Source: Candidatus Planktophila sp. (GTDB lineage Bacteria; Actinomycetota; Actinomycetes; Nanopelagicales; Nanopelagicaceae). Taken from it: a DNA stretch of 33,277 nt. The DNA lies in contig SHVF01000009.1 in assembly GCA_009691135.1 (NCBI GenBank), forward strand, positions 1-33,277, read 5' to 3'. Below the pieces are notes generated by a model, which did not search any database, had not been told where the DNA came from, and saw nothing but the letters and a program-made list of their open reading frames with translations. A program made the translations under genes and the position numbers. Every line of letters starts with the position of its first letter. Positions within the stretch are counted from its first letter, which is position 1. Of this stretch, positions 24,681 through 33,277 are shown one piece after another.

Positions 24681-27179
24681 ATGTTTGAGCGCTTTACCGA
24701 TCGAGCCCGACGAGTAGTTGTCTTGGCTCAAGAAGAAGCACGCATGCTCAATCACAATTACATCGGAACTGAACACATTCTGCTTGGACTCATCCACGAA
24801 GGTGAAGGCGTCGCTGCTAAGGGCTTGGAAGCGCTCGGCATTTCCCTGGAAGGTGTTCGCGCCCAAGTTGAAGAAATAATTGGCCAAGGACAACAAGCTC
24901 CTAGCGGCCATATTCCATTTACTCCGCGCGCTAAGAAAGTCCTAGAACTTTCACTTCGCGAAGCGTTGCAACTTGGCCACAACTACATTGGCACAGAACA
25001 TATTTTGCTCGGACTTATCCGTGAAGGCGAAGGCGTTGCCGCACAAGTACTTGTAAAACTTGGCGCAGATTTAAATCGCGTTCGTCAACAAGTTATTCAA
25101 CTTCTCTCTGGCTACCAAGGAAAAGAAGCTGCCACATCGAGCGGTCCGGCAGAAGGCACTCCATCTACTTCTTTAGTACTTGATCAATTTGGCCGTAACC
25201 TGACACAGGCTGCGCGCGAAGGAAAACTTGATCCAGTAATCGGACGCGAAACTGAAATTGAACGTGTCATGCAAGTTCTTTCACGTCGTACAAAAAATAA
25301 CCCAGTTCTAATTGGTGAACCAGGTGTAGGAAAGACTGCAGTTGTAGAAGGTTTGGCACAAGCAATTTACAAAAATGATGTCCCTGAAACTCTTAAAGAT
25401 AAGCAGGTTTACTCACTCGATCTCGGTGCACTCGTTGCCGGTAGCCGCTACCGTGGTGATTTTGAAGAACGCCTAAAGAAAGTTTTGAAAGAGATCAAAA
25501 CTCGTGGTGATATTATTTTGTTCATCGATGAAATCCACACACTTGTTGGTGCTGGCGCTGCAGAAGGTGCGATAGATGCGGCAAGCATTCTTAAGCCAAT
25601 GTTGGCTCGTGGCGAATTACAGACAATCGGTGCTACAACACTTGATGAATATCGCAAGCATGTTGAAAAAGATGCCGCACTTGAACGTCGCTTCCAACCT
25701 ATTCAGGTGAAAGAGCCATCTGTGGCTCACACCATTGAAATCCTTAAAGGTCTTCGAGATCGCTACGAAACGCATCACCGCGTCTCGATTACAGATGGCG
25801 CACTTGCTGCTGCTGCAAATATGGCCGATCGCTACATTTCAGATCGATTCTTGCCAGATAAAGCGATCGATCTAATCGATGAGGCTGGCTCACGTCTGCG
25901 CATTAAGCGCATGACCGCACCTGCTGAACTTCGTGAATTCGATGACAAAATTGCCGAAGCACGCAAGGCAAAAGAGTCAGCAATTGATGGCCAAGATTTT
26001 GATGGCGCCGCCTCACTTCGCGATAAGGAAAAGACTTTAATCGCCGAGAAACTGGAGGCTGAAAAGAATTGGAAAGCCACTGATCTAGATAAGGTCACAG
26101 AAGTTGATGAAGAACTTATTGCACAAGTGCTTTCGGCATCAACCGGTATCCCAGTCTTTAAGTTAACCGAAGAAGAAACTGCACGTTTGCTTCGCATGGA
26201 AGATGAACTTCATCGCCGTGTTATCGGTCAAGATCAAGCGATCAAGGCGCTTTCCCAAGCAATTCGTCGTACACGTGCGGGTTTGAAAGATCCAAAGCGT
26301 CCTGGAGGTTCATTTATCTTCGCAGGCCCATCCGGTGTTGGTAAGACAGAACTTTCTCGCACCCTTGCTGCATTCTTATTCGGTGATGAGGCTGCTCTAA
26401 TTCAGTTGGATATGTCTGAATACTCAGAACGTCATACCGCCTCACGTTTATTCGGTGCACCTCCAGGCTACGTCGGTTATGACGAAGGCGGACAGCTAAC
26501 TGAAAAGGTTCGACGTCGTCCATTCTCAGTTGTACTATTTGATGAGATCGAAAAAGCTCACCCAGATATCTTTAACTCACTTCTACAAGTTCTAGAAGAT
26601 GGTCGCCTGACAGATGCACAGGGGCGCACCGTTGACTTCAAGAACACTGTAATCATCATGACTACCAACCTTGGCACGCGTGATATTTCAAAGAGCCTGG
26701 GGCTTGGTTTTGCCAATATTGATGATGATCTAACTAATTACGATCGCATGAAGGGCAAAGTCCAAGATGAACTTAAGAACCACTTCCGCCCAGAATTTCT
26801 TAACCGTATCGATGATGTAATCATCTTCCACCAGTTAACTAGAGATCAGATTATTCAGATCGTTGATCTAATGATCGCAAACCTTGATGAGCGCTTAAAG
26901 GCGAAAGATATGGGTATCGAACTAACTCAAGCAGCGAAAGATCTCCTTGCTGCGCGCGGTTACGATCCACTTCTTGGCGCGCGCCCACTTCGTCGCGTAA
27001 TTCAACGTGAAATCGAAGATTCACTCTCAGAGCGAATTCTTTTCGGTGAGATAAAGGCTGGCGAAATCATTGTCGTAGACGTTGAAGGCGAAGCAGCGGA
27101 GGCGAAGTTCACTTTCTCTGGCGCAGCTAAGGTGATCATGCCTGACTCACCAGAAGATCTAGCCGAAGCAGCGAATTAA
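24681..27179 (+). CDS. clpC: ATP-dependent Clp protease ATPase subunit ClpC
   Basis: This HSP100 unfoldase feeds substrates to the ClpP protease. The 832-residue protein has two N-terminal Clp_N repeats (about 1-70 and 80-145, each with [13 protein letters not shown]), AAA-1 with Walker A GEPGVGKT (212-219), a UVR/middle domain (about 415-455, [20 protein letters not shown]), AAA-2 with GPSGVGKT and the C-terminal D2 region [20 protein letters not shown]. The middle domain is the ClpC type, not ClpA or ClpB. The protein matches the essential ClpC1 of mycobacteria in layout. A Shine-Dalgarno AGGAGA precedes ATG 24681. Its TAA overlaps the TAA of the convergent oxidase gene by 4 bp. Confidence 0.96.
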   Translation: MFERFTDRARRVVVLAQEEARMLNHNYIGTEHILLGLIHEGEGVAAKGLEALGISLEGVRAQVEEIIGQGQQAPSGHIPFTPRAKKVLELSLREALQLGHNYIGTEHILLGLIREGEGVAAQVLVKLGADLNRVRQQVIQLLSGYQGKEAATSSGPAEGTPSTSLVLDQFGRNLTQAAREGKLDPVIGRETEIERVMQVLSRRTKNNPVLIGEPGVGKTAVVEGLAQAIYKNDVPETLKDKQVYSLDLGALVAGSRYRGDFEERLKKVLKEIKTRGDIILFIDEIHTLVGAGAAEGAIDAASILKPMLARGELQTIGATTLDEYRKHVEKDAALERRFQPIQVKEPSVAHTIEILKGLRDRYETHHRVSITDGALAAAANMADRYISDRFLPDKAIDLIDEAGSRLRIKRMTAPAELREFDDKIAEARKAKESAIDGQDFDGAASLRDKEKTLIAEKLEAEKNWKATDLDKVTEVDEELIAQVLSASTGIPVFKLTEEETARLLRMEDELHRRVIGQDQAIKALSQAIRRTRAGLKDPKRPGGSFIFAGPSGVGKTELSRTLAAFLFGDEAALIQLDMSEYSERHTASRLFGAPPGYVGYDEGGQLTEKVRRRPFSVVLFDEIEKAHPDIFNSLLQVLEDGRLTDAQGRTVDFKNTVIIMTTNLGTRDISKSLGLGFANIDDDLTNYDRMKGKVQDELKNHFRPEFLNRIDDVIIFHQLTRDQIIQIVDLMIANLDERLKAKDMGIELTQAAKDLLAARGYDPLLGARPLRRVIQREIEDSLSERILFGEIKAGEIIVVDVEGEAAEAKFTFSGAAKVIMPDSPEDLAEAAN

Positions 27180-28528
27180 GGAATTTTCTTTCCTGGATTC
27201 AGTATTGAATTTGGGTCGAATACCTTTTTAACTGCCCGCTGTAATTCGATTACGGTCTTTGAAATCTCGTTGGTTACAAAAGCTGACTTAATTGAACCGA
27301 TTCCGTGTTCACCACTTGCACTGCCACCAAGTGATTGTGCAATTTCCACAATCTGAGTAAATGCTTGCTGCGCCCTTTCGGCTGCTGCTAGATCACCATG
27401 GTCGTGAACAATTGTTGGGTGCATATTTCCATCACCGGCATGGCCGAAAATTCCGATAGTTAGATTTAATTCCTTGCTCAACTTCTCAACCCGTTCTACA
27501 AACTCAGCAATTTTAGTAATTGGCAAGGCCACATCATCAAGCAGTGTTGCTCCCATACGTTCTAAAGCAGGATAAGCAAGTTTGCGAACCCGAATTAAAT
27601 CTGCGGCATCGGCTGGATCATCAGAGTAGACGCCATCGATTAAATCAAATTGCTTACAGGTATTTAGCGCTGCCTCACAAAGTAAATGGTTTTCATCTAA
27701 CTGCATTAAAAGCACTGAACCTGCGACTTCGAAACCAAGCGGATGCCACGCTTCCACCGCTTTTAGAGTCGTCTGGTCAACAATTTCTAACATAGACGGG
27801 CGATATTTAAGCAGCGCTACAGCGGCAGCGGCAGCCTTAGTAACACTTGGGAAAGTTGCAATAAGCGTTGAAGGGGGAGAAGGGCGAATTTCTAAGTTAA
27901 GCGTGAGTTCGGTAATGATGCCAAGAGTTCCTTCAGAACCAATAAATAAATGCAACAAGTCATAGGTAGTCACTGATTTCTTCGTGGCTTTTCCTAATTC
28001 GATAATTTCACCGCTTGCCAAGACAACTTGCATAGCACGTACATGTGCGCCAGTTACACCGTATTTAACGCAACACATGCCACCGGCATTTGTTGCAGCA
28101 TTGCCACCAAGAGATGACCAGTCACGGCTCGCTGGATCAGGCAAATAAGCTAGGCCAAATTCTTTTGCTGCGGTATCCAAGTCAAGATTAATTACTCCGG
28201 CTTGTACGCGCGCTATTTGGTTAGAGGTATCTATTTCGATTATCCGGTTCATTTTCTCAAGTGAGATAACCAAGCTTTGGGCATCAGAATTTGCTCCACC
28301 AGAGAGACCGCTACCTGTTCCGCGTGTAACCACTGGGATTCTATTTTCATTGGCATATTTCAGAGCAATTGAAATTTCGGTGGCGCTGCGAGCAAGCAAG
28401 ACCGCAAATGGTGCAGCGCTCTTAGCAAACGGTGCTTGATCGCGTGAATATGAAACGGTTATATCAGGATCAGATATAAATAAAGCATCTGATCCCAACA
28501 GTTTGGAAAGCGAAGCCAGATGGCTCAT
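27176..28528 (-). CDS. FAD-linked oxidase (GlcD / D-lactate dehydrogenase-like)
   Basis: This 450-residue flavoprotein belongs to the GlcD/DLD group, which oxidises 2-hydroxy acids such as glycolate or D-lactate. The N-terminal FAD_binding_4 domain (about 30-215) has [20 protein letters not shown] and [20 protein letters not shown]; the C-terminal FAD-oxidase_C domain has [20 protein letters not shown] and [14 protein letters not shown] with the metal- and substrate-binding His residues. No GlcE or GlcF partner gene is seen, which slightly favours a stand-alone lactate-type enzyme. ATG 28528 overlaps the radA stop (ATGA), so it is the second gene of a two-gene operon. Confidence 0.85.
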   Translation of the reverse strand: MSHLASLSKLLGSDALFISDPDITVSYSRDQAPFAKSAAPFAVLLARSATEISIALKYANENRIPVVTRGTGSGLSGGANSDAQSLVISLEKMNRIIEIDTSNQIARVQAGVINLDLDTAAKEFGLAYLPDPASRDWSSLGGNAATNAGGMCCVKYGVTGAHVRAMQVVLASGEIIELGKATKKSVTTYDLLHLFIGSEGTLGIITELTLNLEIRPSPPSTLIATFPSVTKAAAAAVALLKYRPSMLEIVDQTTLKAVEAWHPLGFEVAGSVLLMQLDENHLLCEAALNTCKQFDLIDGVYSDDPADAADLIRVRKLAYPALERMGATLLDDVALPITKIAEFVERVEKLSKELNLTIGIFGHAGDGNMHPTIVHDHGDLAAAERAQQAFTQIVEIAQSLGGSASGEHGIGSIKSAFVTNEISKTVIELQRAVKKVFDPNSILNPGKKIP

Positions 28529-29898
28529 GAGTCTGCTCCACTAATTTTTACGCGTTGTAGCGCTTGATCAAGGCGCGATACTTCGAAAATCTCCATGCCA
28601 TCGATCTTGACGTCACTGCCAGTTGGAACAAGTGCGCGTTTAAAACCTAAACGATAAGCCTCAGCTAAGCGATGAGATACTCCACTTACTTTACGAATTT
28701 CACCTGCTAATCCAACTTCACCGATTGCAACTAAATCTGCAGGAAGTGCCAAAGATTTTGCAGCCGATGCTACGGCCAGAGCAAGTGCGAGATCGGCAGC
28801 AGGTTCAGACATCTTCATTCCGCCAACGGTTGCGGCATATACATCGCGACCGCCAACTCGAATATTGGCACGTAGTTCGAGAACTGCCAGAGTCATTGAT
28901 GTGCGGGCAGAATCAAGGCCACTTGTAACGCGACGTGCATTGCCAAAATCGTTTTCACGTCCTTGGCTAACAAGTGCTTGAATTTCAGCAAGCAGTGGAC
29001 GTCTACCTTCCAAAGTAACTGTCACGCAAGTTCCCGGAACAGGTTCGGCATGACGGGAAGTAAATAGTCCAGTTGGATCAAGAACGCTTTCAATTCCGGT
29101 ATCGCTTAAATCAAAGCAACCAACTTCATCGGATGCGCCAAAACGATTTTTGATCGCACGGATTAAGCGCAGTCGTGAATGGCGCTCGCCTTCAAATTGC
29201 AGAACGACATCGACAATATGTTCAAGCAAACGCGGGCCCGCAATAGATCCATCTTTGGTTACGTGTCCTACTAATAATAAAGTTATATCGCGATCTTTAC
29301 AGATTCGGATAAGTGCACTGGCAACTTCGCGAACTTGAGTTACGCCTCCAGGTGAACCATCTGCAGCAGATGAACCAATTGTTTGAACACTGTCGATAAT
29401 CACTAATTCAGGCTTAACAGAATCAATATGAGCAATGACCGCGCCCAGGTCTGTCTCTGATGCCAGGAATAATTGTGGATCAATTGCGTTAATTCTTTCA
29501 GCGCGCAGACGAACTTGTGATGCGGATTCTTCACCACTGATATACAGCGCAGGAATTCCTTTTGCGGCAGTTTGCGCGGCAACAGATAGAAGTAGCGTTG
29601 ATTTTCCAACACCAGGTTCGCCAGCGAGCAAGATTGCAGCGCCTGGAACAAGGCCGCCACCAAGCACGCGATCTAGTTCAGAGACACCTGTTGCACGAGC
29701 ACGCGCGGAAGAAAGATCTACATCGCCAATAGGTGTTGCAATATGTGTAACTTTTCCGGGAACTAAGGAGAGTTTCTTAGGTGCGGCGATTTCTTCAACA
29801 CTTCCCCAAGCCTGGCATTCACCGCAACGGCCCACCCATTTTTGGGATGTCCATCCGCATTCGGCGCAGCGAAATGGATCCTTCTCGACTTTAGCCAT
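28525..29898 (-). CDS. radA: DNA repair protein RadA/Sms
   Basis: RadA is a RecA-related helicase that drives branch migration during recombinational repair. The 457-residue protein has the N-terminal C4 zinc finger (C11, C14, C25, C28 in CAECGWTSQKWVGRCGEC), Walker A GEPGVGKST (93-101), the RadA-specific KNRFG motif in RAIKNRFGASDEVG, and a C-terminal Lon-protease-like domain without the protease pair. The ATG is preceded at six bases by TAGAGT on the same strand, so the mRNA is probably leaderless. In mycobacteria radA is near disA; no disA is seen here. Confidence 0.95.
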   Translation of the reverse strand: MAKVEKDPFRCAECGWTSQKWVGRCGECQAWGSVEEIAAPKKLSLVPGKVTHIATPIGDVDLSSARARATGVSELDRVLGGGLVPGAAILLAGEPGVGKSTLLLSVAAQTAAKGIPALYISGEESASQVRLRAERINAIDPQLFLASETDLGAVIAHIDSVKPELVIIDSVQTIGSSAADGSPGGVTQVREVASALIRICKDRDITLLLVGHVTKDGSIAGPRLLEHIVDVVLQFEGERHSRLRLIRAIKNRFGASDEVGCFDLSDTGIESVLDPTGLFTSRHAEPVPGTCVTVTLEGRRPLLAEIQALVSQGRENDFGNARRVTSGLDSARTSMTLAVLELRANIRVGGRDVYAATVGGMKMSEPAADLALALAVASAAKSLALPADLVAIGEVGLAGEIRKVSGVSHRLAEAYRLGFKRALVPTGSDVKIDGMEIFEVSRLDQALQRVKISGADS

Positions 29899-29904
29899 GG
29901 GCCA

Positions 29905-29910
29905 ACTCTA
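29905..29910 (-). promoter_or_regulatory. -10 box TAGAGT of the leaderless radA operon
   Basis: TAGAGT on the minus strand is followed by six bases (TGGCCC) and ATG 29898, with no Shine-Dalgarno. It lies only 15 bp beyond the stop of the upstream gene on the same strand. Confidence 0.65.
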
Positions 29911-29924
29911 GAGCGTAGGGGTGA

Positions 29925-30734
29925 CTACTTCCCAGCGGCAATCGTTGCTGGGTGTTGGATAACGAATAATGGCAGTGAGAGCGCCTTAGCATGGTTGATT
30001 CCCTTAACGCGCGTATCGCAGTGCTCGGCAAGAACTGCATAGGCAGCCTGACCCATCAGAGCTTGAAGTTCAGTGCGGTTAGAGATGTAAACAGGTTCAC
30101 TTCCGATGTGTGCATCGGTGTTACTGGTGCAGTACCAATCAAAATCATCTCCACCATCGCCCCATGCAAGGCGTTCGTACTCACCGATTACGGTAATTGA
30201 ATATTCGCGCTCGCCAACTTCGCGAGTTTCAAAACTACGGCGAAGTGGAAGTTGCCAACATACATCGGGCTTTGTATCTACAAAATGGCGGTTCTCTTTC
30301 TGCGCCAAGTGATGAAGTACGCAACCAAATGATCCCGTAAATCCTGGCGCTTCATAACCTTTACGGTTTAAGAAGATACATCCATCATCAATTGTGCGCG
30401 TCTTAGACTCTTTATCTTCATCAAGATCTGAAATTCTAAGTTGACCATTTTGCTTCTTTGGCTGCGCCTGTTCAAAGAATTGCCACATTTCCGGAGTTAA
30501 ATCTGCGGCTGCTTTACGTACGCGTTCTTCATCATCTTCATCGGAATACATCGCACCTTCGGTACAACATCCAGCGTTAGGGCGATTTTCAAAAACGCCT
30601 TTACAGCCATCGCCATAAATACAAGTCCAGTATGAGGTGAGCCAAGTTAGGTCACATTTGAAGATTTCTTCGGGATCGTTAGGGTCAGTAAATTCCACCC
30701 AATCGCGGGCAAAACCTGGCTTAACTTCGGACAT
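29925..30734 (-). CDS. Conserved actinobacterial cysteine-rich protein of unknown function
   Basis: This 269-residue soluble protein has no signal peptide or membrane segment. It carries many conserved-looking cysteines: C27, C38, C44 and the pair C56-C57 near the N-terminus (KCDLTWLTSYWTC, GDGCKG, NAGCCTEG), then DDGCIFLNR, GSFGCVLHHLA and KPDVCWQLPLRR in the middle and DWYCTSNTDAHIG later. The spacing suggests a metal or iron-sulfur site, reminiscent of YkgJ-type clusters. I recall similar proteins in Streptomyces with the same RDWVEF, GCC and KPDVCWQLP blocks, but no function. TAGGCT eight bases upstream suggests a near-leaderless mRNA. It is divergent from proC across 30 bp and precedes radA on the same strand. 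Confidence 0.7.
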   Translation of the reverse strand: MSEVKPGFARDWVEFTDPNDPEEIFKCDLTWLTSYWTCIYGDGCKGVFENRPNAGCCTEGAMYSDEDDEERVRKAAADLTPEMWQFFEQAQPKKQNGQLRISDLDEDKESKTRTIDDGCIFLNRKGYEAPGFTGSFGCVLHHLAQKENRHFVDTKPDVCWQLPLRRSFETREVGEREYSITVIGEYERLAWGDGGDDFDWYCTSNTDAHIGSEPVYISNRTELQALMGQAAYAVLAEHCDTRVKGINHAKALSLPLFVIQHPATIAAGK

Positions 30735-30742
30735 AGTCGCAG

Positions 30743-30758
30743 AGCCTACGCGTACTCT
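30743..30758. promoter_or_regulatory. Back-to-back -10 boxes of the divergent unknown gene and proC
   Basis: The minus-strand TAGGCT (complement at 30743-30748) lies eight bases from its ATG, and the plus-strand TACTCT (30753-30758) lies six bases from the proC ATG 30765. The whole spacer is 30 bp (30735-30764), so each promoter's upstream contacts lie within the other's transcript and both cannot be occupied at once. Confidence 0.6.
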
Positions 30759-30764
30759 TTCGCT

Positions 30765-31574
30765 ATGGCTAATTCAGAGAAACAGTTCGCAGTCATTGGT
30801 GCAGGTGTCATGGGCGAAGCCCTGATCTCTGCCCTAATAACTCATGGGATTTCCCCATCTGCAATCACTATCTCTGAAAAGCGTGCCGAAAGAGCTGCAG
30901 AATTAATTGCGCGATATAAAGTTTCTAATGCTGACTTAAAGGAAAATGTGGTAAAAAGCGATCTGATTCTCTTGGTTGTTAAGCCTCAAGATATGGCAGC
31001 GGTTTTAACCGAAATTAAAACTGCAATTCGCAAGGGCGTTTTGGTCATCTCATTTGTTGCAGGTAAACAGATCAGGGATATCGCTGATCAAATTGGAACT
31101 AGTGCTAACCCAATTATTCGGGTTATGCCAAATACCCCAGCACTAGTTGGAGCGGGCATGTCTGCGATCTCTTGCTGCGAGCTAGTCACCCCAGAGCAAC
31201 GTGAATTTACAGTTGGATTTCTTGGAGCGGTCGGTAAAGTAATTGAAGTAGATGAAGATTTGCAAGATGCAGTTACCGCCACCAGCGGATCAGGACCAGC
31301 ATATTTCTTCAGATTTGTGGAAGCGATGGTCGATGGCGCAGTTGCACTTGGGCTATCTCGCGCCGATGCAACTACGCTTACAATTCAAACTATGGTTGGA
31401 GCAGCGAAACTCCTTGATCAATCAGGAGACACCCCAACTACGTTGCGCGAAAAGGTAACCAGCCCTAATGGAACAACTTTTGCAGCACTAAATTCATTTA
31501 ACGATTCCGATATCTCTGCTGTTGTTGCAAAAGCGATGAAAGCCGCTCGTGATCGCTCGCAAGAACTTGCTTAA
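30765..31574 (+). CDS. proC: Pyrroline-5-carboxylate reductase
   Basis: This enzyme makes proline from pyrroline-5-carboxylate with NADPH. The 269-residue protein starts with the Rossmann motif FAVIGAGVMGEALISAL; VKPQDM, VIRVMPNTPALVGAGMSAIS and the family signature in SGSGPAYFFRFVEAMVDGAV are present, with the C-terminal TTLREKVTSPNGTTFAAL dimer region. TACTCT six bases upstream supports the ATG and a leaderless mRNA. The final 26 bases overlap the next gene. Confidence 0.95.
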   Translation: MANSEKQFAVIGAGVMGEALISALITHGISPSAITISEKRAERAAELIARYKVSNADLKENVVKSDLILLVVKPQDMAAVLTEIKTAIRKGVLVISFVAGKQIRDIADQIGTSANPIIRVMPNTPALVGAGMSAISCCELVTPEQREFTVGFLGAVGKVIEVDEDLQDAVTATSGSGPAYFFRFVEAMVDGAVALGLSRADATTLTIQTMVGAAKLLDQSGDTPTTLREKVTSPNGTTFAALNSFNDSDISAVVAKAMKAARDRSQELA

Positions 31575-32745
31575 CAAGTACCTGACATCTGCTGTCATCG
31601 CTTTAATTGCGATGACGCCCGTTGCCCAGGCTGCACCTAAAACAGTTTCTATAAAACCGCTTAAAGTATTTAGCCAAAGTTCTAGCGCTGAAGCCATTGT
31701 TGCAAACAGTAAGGCGATATATACCTACGAAAACATCATGGGGCTAAGCGCTGATATTAAGGTTCGCGCATTTGATTTCACCGGAACTGAAATCTGGTCA
31801 CAAACAGTCGATTCTGGCTTAGATGAGGTCGCAACCGCAATGGCTGTTGATTCACAGGGAACACTTTGGTTGGTAGGAAATAAGGCCATTGCACCGCAGT
31901 CCGAATCAGCAACCGCTGCAACAGGGGCGCTTAATCCCGATGGAATCGAAATTGAAGATATTCAAGAACTGCGTCCTGATATGAAAAACATTTCAGTTTG
32001 GCAGATTAGCGCAACTGGCGAAATTATTGGTCAGACTTCAATTGAAACGGTGGCTTTAATAGATGCTATTTCGGTTAGTTTATCTGGGCTTTCAATCCTG
32101 GCCTCTCGTGAGAGTGAACCTTTCTTAATAACGCTTTCACAAGGCAAGTTCTCGAAAGAGCTAAAGATTGGTACTGCCAAGACAAAATTAGGCGCCATAA
32201 CACGCAGCAACGATGGAACTACCTATTTATTTGGATCCAGCAGCGAAATACTCGGCGGTAAGAAGTTGGTTGGCAGAGTAGATGGAATCTTGATCAAGAT
32301 TGCTAAGACCGGATCCATCAGTAGTGTTGCTCGCAGTAGCGCACCCAAAGCAATACGTGACTGGCAGAGCACTACAAGTTCACTCTTCGTAACTGGCTCA
32401 GTAAAGAGTGGAACCACTGTTGAGAGCGCAATAACTAAATTTAACTCTTCATTCGTGCCTTCATGGACAACCCGGATTTCTTCAACTGGAAGAACTATGG
32501 CATCTAGCGGTGTGAGTGGTTCGTTCTATGCAATTCTCGAACCAACTTCTGCAATCAAGGGTGTGACTGGGTTTAAAGTGGTTAAAGGACAATCAGTTGT
32601 ATTGCAATTTGATAGCAAAGGATTATTAATATCTGCCTTTACTCCAGCAGAAATAACTTCGATTATCACATCCACGTATTCAAGTACAGCTGGTTTATTT
32701 CTGCTGACTACCGATGGAAAGATCTTGCAAATACCAAATACTTAA
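31549..32745 (+). CDS. Secreted protein of unknown function, propeller-like repeats
   Basis: This 398-residue protein has a signal peptide (IARKNLLNKYLTSAVIALIA, cleavage after VAQAA). The mature part is rich in beta-strand segments of the type VDSQGTLWLVGNKAI, TRSNDGTTYLFGSSSEI and STAGLFLLTTDGKILQIPNT, spaced like blades of a beta-propeller, but no specific family is recognised and no catalytic residues stand out. It has no cysteine and no membrane anchor besides the signal. GTG 31549 was chosen because it gives a complete signal peptide; TTG 31567 is an alternative. The start overlaps proC by 26 bp, so co-transcription is likely. It ends one base before the convergent gene that runs off the right edge. 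Confidence 0.6.
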   Translation: MIARKNLLNKYLTSAVIALIAMTPVAQAAPKTVSIKPLKVFSQSSSAEAIVANSKAIYTYENIMGLSADIKVRAFDFTGTEIWSQTVDSGLDEVATAMAVDSQGTLWLVGNKAIAPQSESATAATGALNPDGIEIEDIQELRPDMKNISVWQISATGEIIGQTSIETVALIDAISVSLSGLSILASRESEPFLITLSQGKFSKELKIGTAKTKLGAITRSNDGTTYLFGSSSEILGGKKLVGRVDGILIKIAKTGSISSVARSSAPKAIRDWQSTTSSLFVTGSVKSGTTVESAITKFNSSFVPSWTTRISSTGRTMASSGVSGSFYAILEPTSAIKGVTGFKVVKGQSVVLQFDSKGLLISAFTPAEITSIITSTYSSTAGLFLLTTDGKILQIPNT

Positions 32746-32746
32746 A

Positions 32747-33277
32747 TTAAAGGGGGCGTAGTGAAACCAATTGATTCTTAATCCCAGATATTAAATATCG
32801 CGTTTTATTCAGAACTATCCAGGCAGAATCAAAGCCATCAGCGTTCTGTTCTTTAGTAACCAAGGAGATCGTTGTCTTTGATACATCAACTGCGCAGAGG
32901 CGACTTTGGCAGTTAAATATGCTGGTAGCACCATCACTACTCAAGAACTTACTTGGTGCTCCGTAACCAGTTGTAGCCAAAGTTTTGAAATTAGTAGGAG
33001 TAGCTAGATAAGCCCACCTAATCTGATCTGCGTTAGGCAGGCTAAGAGTTGATGATGTAAGCCAAGTAGCAAGCACGCCGCGCGCACTTTTTTGCAGAGC
33101 AACGTCATAGCCCACCACGGCAATTGGCCCGCTGGATATATCAAGGGTTTGATATTTCCAAGCAGTTGCGCTCAAACCATTGCGCTTCGCAACGCGAATT
33201 GCACCGGAAGTAGCCTCTTTCCGTTGATTAATTGTTAATACTGAGTCATAAAGCAAAATTGTATCTTTGCCATCAAA
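32747..33277 (-). CDS. Protein of unknown function, N-terminus beyond the window
   Basis: The minus-strand frame is open from the right edge (first codons FDGKDTI) to TAA 32747-32749, giving 176 codons of a longer gene. The sequence (TLDISSGPIAVVGYDVALQK, RYLISGIKNQLVSLRPL) is rich in Ser, Thr and short beta-type segments, like the neighbouring exported proteins, and has a pair of cysteines (FNCQSRLCAVD) that could form a disulfide, which would suit export. No family is recognised. It is convergent with the gene before it, one base apart. Confidence 0.55.
   Translation of the reverse strand, partial: FDGKDTILLYDSVLTINQRKEATSGAIRVAKRNGLSATAWKYQTLDISSGPIAVVGYDVALQKSARGVLATWLTSSTLSLPNADQIRWAYLATPTNFKTLATTGYGAPSKFLSSDGATSIFNCQSRLCAVDVSKTTISLVTKEQNADGFDSAWIVLNKTRYLISGIKNQLVSLRPL

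Noticed and set aside
29435-29911. 158-codon plus-strand frame opposite radA
   Set aside because: It is a shadow of radA; its residue pattern is that of a complementary strand and it has no homolog-like motif.
1-33277. Mobile elements, CRISPR arrays, toxin-antitoxin pairs, tRNA or rRNA genes
   Set aside because: None was found by reading both strands: no transposase or integrase motif, no regular spaced repeats, no cloverleaf or rRNA sequence.

Overview
The window looks like a piece of a small, gene-dense, moderately AT-rich actinobacterial chromosome. The order tilS-hpt-ftsH-folE-folP-folB-folK-panC-nadB-nadC-coaX-lysS-...-clpC, with radA nearby, is a classic actinobacterial block. The AT-rich codon use, very short spacers and leaderless genes suggest a streamlined lineage, most likely freshwater acI Actinobacteria (Nanopelagicales, for example Planktophila or Nanopelagicus). 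The block assignment rests on gene order and protein motifs; the lineage is an inference. No rRNA, tRNA, CRISPR, insertion sequence or phage gene was seen, and no stretch over 300 bases lacks a gene or gene remnant.

Left part (1-9.6 kb). From the left edge: a cut-off EamA transporter, a secreted protein with six Ig-like repeats, a nickel/cobalt transporter (minus strand) with an inverted repeat that fits a nickel-regulator (Nur) operator, a TPR protein, a SpoU/TrmH RNA methyltransferase (minus), a PBP4-type D-Ala-D-Ala carboxypeptidase, a secreted beta-propeller protein (minus) whose start codon lies in the loop of a 13-bp perfect inverted repeat, a small frameshifted membrane-protein gene (minus), heme O synthase, and an internally deleted remnant of a methionine-biosynthesis sulfhydrylase (minus).

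Middle (9.6-27.2 kb). An ABC-2 exporter pair and an NlpC/P60 cell-wall hydrolase lead into the conserved block. From hpt to coaX most genes overlap or nearly touch, so it reads as one long operon for purine salvage, membrane proteolysis, folate (folE, folP, folB, folK), pantothenate and CoA (panC, coaX) and NAD (nadB, nadC). lysS, an N-acetylglutamate synthase-like GNAT gene and clpC follow. The nucleoid-protein gene lsr2, which usually sits between lysS and clpC, is absent from that position. clpC is preceded by a match to the SigR/SigH thiol-stress promoter.

Right part (27.2-33.3 kb). A radA plus FAD-linked oxidase operon runs leftward, next to a cysteine-rich protein of unknown function. 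That gene is divergent from proC across only 30 bp. proC overlaps a secreted protein gene of unknown function, and an unidentified partial gene runs off the right edge.

Control signals. Six genes have a TANNNT hexamer exactly six bases before the start codon, and several others come close, which is the geometry expected for leaderless mRNAs. Genes inside operons, and a few others, use Shine-Dalgarno sites instead. All six convergent gene pairs abut or overlap (from a 10-bp gap to a 23-bp overlap) with no convincing terminator.
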